A stretch of 9,228 bases of DNA from Bacteroidota bacterium. GTDB lineage: Bacteria > Bacteroidota > Bacteroidia > Bacteroidales > 4484-276. Positions 6,043 to 9,228 of this stretch are shown here, piece by piece. Positions within the stretch are counted from its first letter, which is position 1; each line of letters opens with the position of its first letter. The translations under genes and the position numbers were made by a program. The notes below the pieces were generated by a model. That model saw only the letters and a program-made list of their open reading frames with translations, had not been told where the DNA came from and did not search any database. The stretch is from the NCBI GenBank assembly GCA_013203545.1, contig JABMQA010001413.1, forward strand, positions 1-9,228. Direction: 5' to 3'.

Positions 6043-7970
6043 TGAATATACAAAATAATCCACTGGAAAATATACAAACACACGACTGGAACAAAGAACG
6101 TTTGGATAAAATTAAAGAGTTAATGCCCGACCTTTTTACCAATGAGGGGAAATTAAACACCAATGAACTGAAAAAACTAGTTGACCCCGATAGCGTAAGC
6201 GAAACAGAGCGTTACGAATTTCGATGGTTTGGAAAAAGCAAGGCAAAACGTGAGGCTTTTACCCCAACCGACGCAACCTTAATTTACGACGAGGCAAGAA
6301 GCGTAAACCCCACCGAAAGCGAAAATCTGATTATTGAAGGAGAAAATCTGAACGTGCTTAAATTGTTGAGCAACAGTTACCGCGAAAAAGTAAAGTGCAT
6401 TTATATTGACCCACCTTACAATACAGGAAATGATTTTGTGTATTCCGACAAATTTAACCAGGACAAAAAAGAATATTGGGAGGATGCGGAAGTTACCGAA
6501 AACGGATATAGGATTGATACCAATGTAGAAACTGATGGACGGTTTCATAGCAACTGGCTAAATATGATGTACAGCCGTTTATTGATTGCAAGGCAATTGT
6601 TACGCGAAGATGGTGTAATGTTTATTTCCATTGATGATAATGAAGTACATCATTTGAGGAAACTTTGTGATGAGGTATTTGGGGAAGAAAATTTTGTTGC
6701 AGAATTTATTTGGAAAAGCAGACAAAACAAGGATAATAGAACTATTACTGGTGTTTCGGTTGACCATGAATATATTATATGCTACACACGGAATTTTGAA
6801 CATCGTGCATTAAAAGGTTCAGAAAGAAAAATCGAACAATATGCTAATCCTGACAATGACCCTCGTGGATTGTGGGTTAGTGCAAATATGGTAGGGTTGA
6901 AAAGTGAGTTAGAGAGACCCAACTTACATTATGATTTAATTGACCCCAAGTCGGGAATCAATTACAGTAGACCTACAATGGGATGGAGATATGATAAAAA
7001 TACAATGAATCGGTTGATTAGTGAGGAAAGAATATTGTGGCCGCAGTTATCAGAAGGAAGACCAAGGAGAAAAGTCTTTTTAAATGAATTGGATGAAAAT
7101 CTACCTGGTTTTAGTTCGATTGTTGGTAATGGTATTTTCACTCGAAATGGCACAAGTGAAATTGAGCAATTATTTAAGCAAAGGGTATTTGATTTCCCGA
7201 AGCCATCAACAATAATTGCAGAATTAATAGACCAAGTTGTTGAAAATGGAGATATTGTTCTTGACTTTTTTGCAGGTTCAGGCCCAACAGGCCAAGCAGT
7301 ATTAAATATTAGTCAACAAAATGGAAGGCTTATTAATTATATTCTCGTACAACTCTCCGAAGCCACAGATGAAAAAAGCGAAGCTTACAATGCTGGCTAC
7401 AAAAAAATAAGCGATATTACCATTGAACGCAACAAGCGGGTTATCAAAATAATTGAAAAAGAATTACAGGATAAAGCTGATAAGAAAAAAGAAGAGTTGC
7501 CTTTCGATGTGGCGGCAGAACAAACCCAAAGATACGGTAAAAGTGGTCTCGGCTTCAAAGTATTCAAACTGGTAAAATCTAACTTCCCAAGGGTTGAGTT
7601 TGCCCCCGACCCGGAAAAAACAGAGGATGAAAATATTGAGTTACTTAAAAAGTACATCAGAGACAAAGAAGCACAGTTGGTTTCCGCTTTCAACCGTGAT
7701 GAACTAATAACCGAAATTCTAATTAAAAACGGTTTTAAACTCAATTACACTTTAACTAAAAAAGAAGAGTTTAAGAAAAATGAAATCCTGTTTGCCACCG
7801 ATGGCGAAAAAGAAACCTTGATATGCCTGGATGTAGTAATCGCAAATGAAACCGCGGAGCATTTCAAAACCCACATCGACCAAAAACTGATTGTACTCGA
7901 GCGTGCTTTAGACACCACCAAAAAATGGAACCTGAAACACTACATGGGGGAGAAATTTAAAGCGTTTTAA
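6042..7970 (+). CDS. mod: Type III DNA-adenine methyltransferase, Mod subunit
   Basis: This 642-aa protein transfers a methyl group from S-adenosylmethionine to adenine N6 and provides site recognition for the type III complex. The catalytic motif IV DPPYNTGNDF begins at residue 123 and precedes the SAM-binding FFAGSGPTGQAV (409-420), the beta-class order typical of Mod. The N-terminal RYEFRWFGKSKA (57-68) and LIIEGENLNVLKLL are also Mod-like. Other family landmarks are DGRFHSNWLNMMYSRL (165-180), the GWRYDKNTMNRLI block near 314-325, and IERNKRVIKIIE (461-472). The target recognition domain probably lies between about residues 225 and 395. Length is normal and no frameshift or missing motif is seen. 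In FAGSGPTG a proline replaces the threonine common in many Mods; I regard this as a family variant. The start codon overlaps the Bro-N stop by 1 nt, and no long repeat tract of the kind that makes other type III mod genes phase-variable is present. Confidence 0.96.
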   Translation: MNIQNNPLENIQTHDWNKERLDKIKELMPDLFTNEGKLNTNELKKLVDPDSVSETERYEFRWFGKSKAKREAFTPTDATLIYDEARSVNPTESENLIIEGENLNVLKLLSNSYREKVKCIYIDPPYNTGNDFVYSDKFNQDKKEYWEDAEVTENGYRIDTNVETDGRFHSNWLNMMYSRLLIARQLLREDGVMFISIDDNEVHHLRKLCDEVFGEENFVAEFIWKSRQNKDNRTITGVSVDHEYIICYTRNFEHRALKGSERKIEQYANPDNDPRGLWVSANMVGLKSELERPNLHYDLIDPKSGINYSRPTMGWRYDKNTMNRLISEERILWPQLSEGRPRRKVFLNELDENLPGFSSIVGNGIFTRNGTSEIEQLFKQRVFDFPKPSTIIAELIDQVVENGDIVLDFFAGSGPTGQAVLNISQQNGRLINYILVQLSEATDEKSEAYNAGYKKISDITIERNKRVIKIIEKELQDKADKKKEELPFDVAAEQTQRYGKSGLGFKVFKLVKSNFPRVEFAPDPEKTEDENIELLKKYIRDKEAQLVSAFNRDELITEILIKNGFKLNYTLTKKEEFKKNEILFATDGEKETLICLDVVIANETAEHFKTHIDQKLIVLERALDTTKKWNLKHYMGEKFKAF

Positions 7971-7972
7971 CA

Positions 7973-9228
7973 ATGAAGATTCCACTTAACCAATTTGAGC
8001 AAGTCATAAACGAAACCATTCTTAAAAGAGGGTTATCTTATTTTAAAAATGGTTATATAACTGATTTTACAGAAATATCTAACGGAGAGTACGAAGCCAC
8101 TGTTTCAGGGGCAGAGGAATATACTGTTCGTTTAAAGATTAAAAATGATAACATTGTAGAACATAATTGCGATTGTCCTTACGATATGGGGCCTGTTTGC
8201 AAGCATATTGTGGCATCAATTTTTTATTTAAAACAAGATGAATTAAATCTAAATCAACAAAGTAAATCGTTTGCCAAAAAGAAAAAGAGCAAATCTGTTA
8301 CGCAACAACTAAAAGAAGTTTTAGATAAAGTTTCGCATAAAGAACTAAAAGAATTTATTCAAGAGCATAGTAAAACAGATAAGCAATTCAGGAATTTATT
8401 TTTATCGAGTTTTGCACATCTTAACGAAAGCCAATCGAAAGAATTCTATCAAAAACAAATAAAGTCAATTGTAAATTCAGCAATAGACAGGCACGGTTTT
8501 ATTGGTTGGCACGAAATGAAATATTTAGAGCAGGGTATTGACCCAATAATTACAATTGCAGGAAAACAATTTGAAAGTAAAAATTACATAAATGCTATTT
8601 ATATCTGCACTGCATTAATGGAGGAGATGACTGAAGCAATTCAATTTAGTGATGATAGCAATGGTGTAATTGGTGGCGTAATAGACAACTCGTACGAAAT
8701 GTTATATGATATTGCTACAAAAGATATATCGGTTGATATTAAAACAGAACTTTTTAATTATTGCATAACAGCATTTGAAAAACGATTGTTTGATGGCTGG
8801 GATTGGCATACGGGAGTTTTAGATATAGCTTACGAACTAACTAATAATGAAAAAGAAGCAGATATTATTATTAAATGTTTAGATACTGTAAATGGAGAAT
8901 ATGAAAAGGAAAGAGCACAATCGTTTAAACTTAAAATAATCACAGAATATAAAGATAAAGAAGATGTCCAGAAATACATTGATAAACATATTACAAATTC
9001 GTCAATAAGAAATGATGAAATAGCAAAAGCTGTTGAAAACAAGAAATTTGAAAAAGCAATAAAACTTTGTAAAGACGGTATTAAGTATGACGAAAAAGAC
9101 AAACCCGGTTTAGTCAAAAAATGGTATAATTGGTTATTGAAAATTGCACAGGCTCAAAATAGTACATCAAAAATTATTGAATATGCAAGATTATTGCTCA
9201 TTGATAATTTTCATCCTGAACAAGACTA
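7973..9228 (+). CDS. SWIM zinc-finger domain protein, 3' partial
   Basis: The frame starts at ATG 7973, 2 nt after the mod stop, and is still open at the right edge after 418 codons. The N-terminal region (about 1-85) is a SWIM domain: strands YEATVSG and YTVRLKI, then CDCPYDMGPVCKHIVASIFYL, giving the CxCx(n)CxH zinc ligands C66, C68, C76 and H78 with seven residues between the pairs. A lysine-rich linker follows (about 100-110, KKKKSKS). The rest is rich in helices and in paired-helix patterns, probably a helical-repeat scaffold, but I cannot assign a repeat family. SWIM domains are predicted to bind DNA or protein and often occur with SNF2-type helicases; none is visible here. The position argues for co-transcription with mod. 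Composition differs strongly from the rest of the operon (about 27% GC in sampled lines), suggesting separate acquisition. Function within the R-M system is unknown. Confidence 0.85.
   Translation, partial: MKIPLNQFEQVINETILKRGLSYFKNGYITDFTEISNGEYEATVSGAEEYTVRLKIKNDNIVEHNCDCPYDMGPVCKHIVASIFYLKQDELNLNQQSKSFAKKKKSKSVTQQLKEVLDKVSHKELKEFIQEHSKTDKQFRNLFLSSFAHLNESQSKEFYQKQIKSIVNSAIDRHGFIGWHEMKYLEQGIDPIITIAGKQFESKNYINAIYICTALMEEMTEAIQFSDDSNGVIGGVIDNSYEMLYDIATKDISVDIKTELFNYCITAFEKRLFDGWDWHTGVLDIAYELTNNEKEADIIIKCLDTVNGEYEKERAQSFKLKIITEYKDKEDVQKYIDKHITNSSIRNDEIAKAVENKKFEKAIKLCKDGIKYDEKDKPGLVKKWYNWLLKIAQAQNSTSKIIEYARLLLIDNFHPEQD

Noticed and set aside
7397..7744. A 115-codon minus-strand frame inside mod
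   Set aside because: It lies fully within the conserved mod coding region; the serine/leucine-rich translation is typical of an antisense shadow.
6042..7970. Phase-variable simple repeats, as in some type III mod genes
   Set aside because: No tandem tetra- or pentanucleotide repeats and no homopolymer longer than about seven bases were seen in mod.
8830..9117. A 95-codon minus-strand frame inside the SWIM gene
   Set aside because: It is antisense to a continuous forward frame that starts next to mod and has a clear zinc motif; no signals support the reverse frame.
2115..9228. A BREX, DISARM or type I R-M locus
   Set aside because: The helicase-nuclease has type III Res motifs in order with a C-terminal PD-(D/E)xK site, the methylase is beta-class Mod, and no HsdS, PglZ, or DISARM-type genes are present.
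1..9228. tRNA genes, CRISPR arrays, insertion sequences or integrase remnants
   Set aside because: No regularly spaced repeats, transposase or recombinase frames, or tRNA-like cloverleaf segments were recognised on reading either strand.

Overview
The window looks like a piece of a Bacteroidota chromosome, with an accessory restriction-modification (R-M) island next to core genes. Support for Bacteroidota is the DUF4294-type protein, the Bacteroidota-style periplasmic-binding-protein-fold protein at the left edge, starts without clear Shine-Dalgarno sequences, and an exact match to the Bacteroidota -7 promoter element TAnnTTTG upstream of the island. This assignment is inference; nothing in the window fixes the genus.

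Left part (1-1869): the 3' portion of a substrate-binding-protein-like gene (+, cut by the left edge) and a convergent DUF4294 gene (-) with a signal peptide. Sampled GC is about 41%, typical of housekeeping DNA. A 245-base non-coding stretch (1870-2114) then separates this block from the island.

Right part (2115-9228): five tightly packed + strand genes. They are a 103-aa XRE-type HTH regulator, a 904-aa type III restriction subunit (Res), a 280-aa Bro-N/DinD-like protein, a 642-aa type III DNA-adenine methyltransferase (Mod), and a SWIM zinc-finger protein that runs off the right edge. The spacings are 5 nt, 53 nt, a 1-nt overlap (TAATG) and 2 nt, so a single operon is likely. Res and Mod should form the type III complex: Mod recognises and methylates one strand of an asymmetric site, and Res adds the ATPase/translocase and PD-(D/E)xK nuclease. 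The HTH protein probably controls the operon through a perfect inverted repeat (ATTTGAC-N7-GTCAAAT) whose spacer is the TAATTTTG -7 box.

The two unusual members are the Bro-N/DinD-like gene wedged between res and mod and translationally coupled to mod, and the SWIM protein directly after mod. Neither is a canonical type III component. Gene order is also reversed from the classical mod-res. The SWIM gene is much more AT-rich (about 27% GC in sampled lines, against about 36-39% for res and mod), which suggests a separate origin. These accessory genes are the best candidates for undescribed biology here: an R-M system with an extra regulator or effector.
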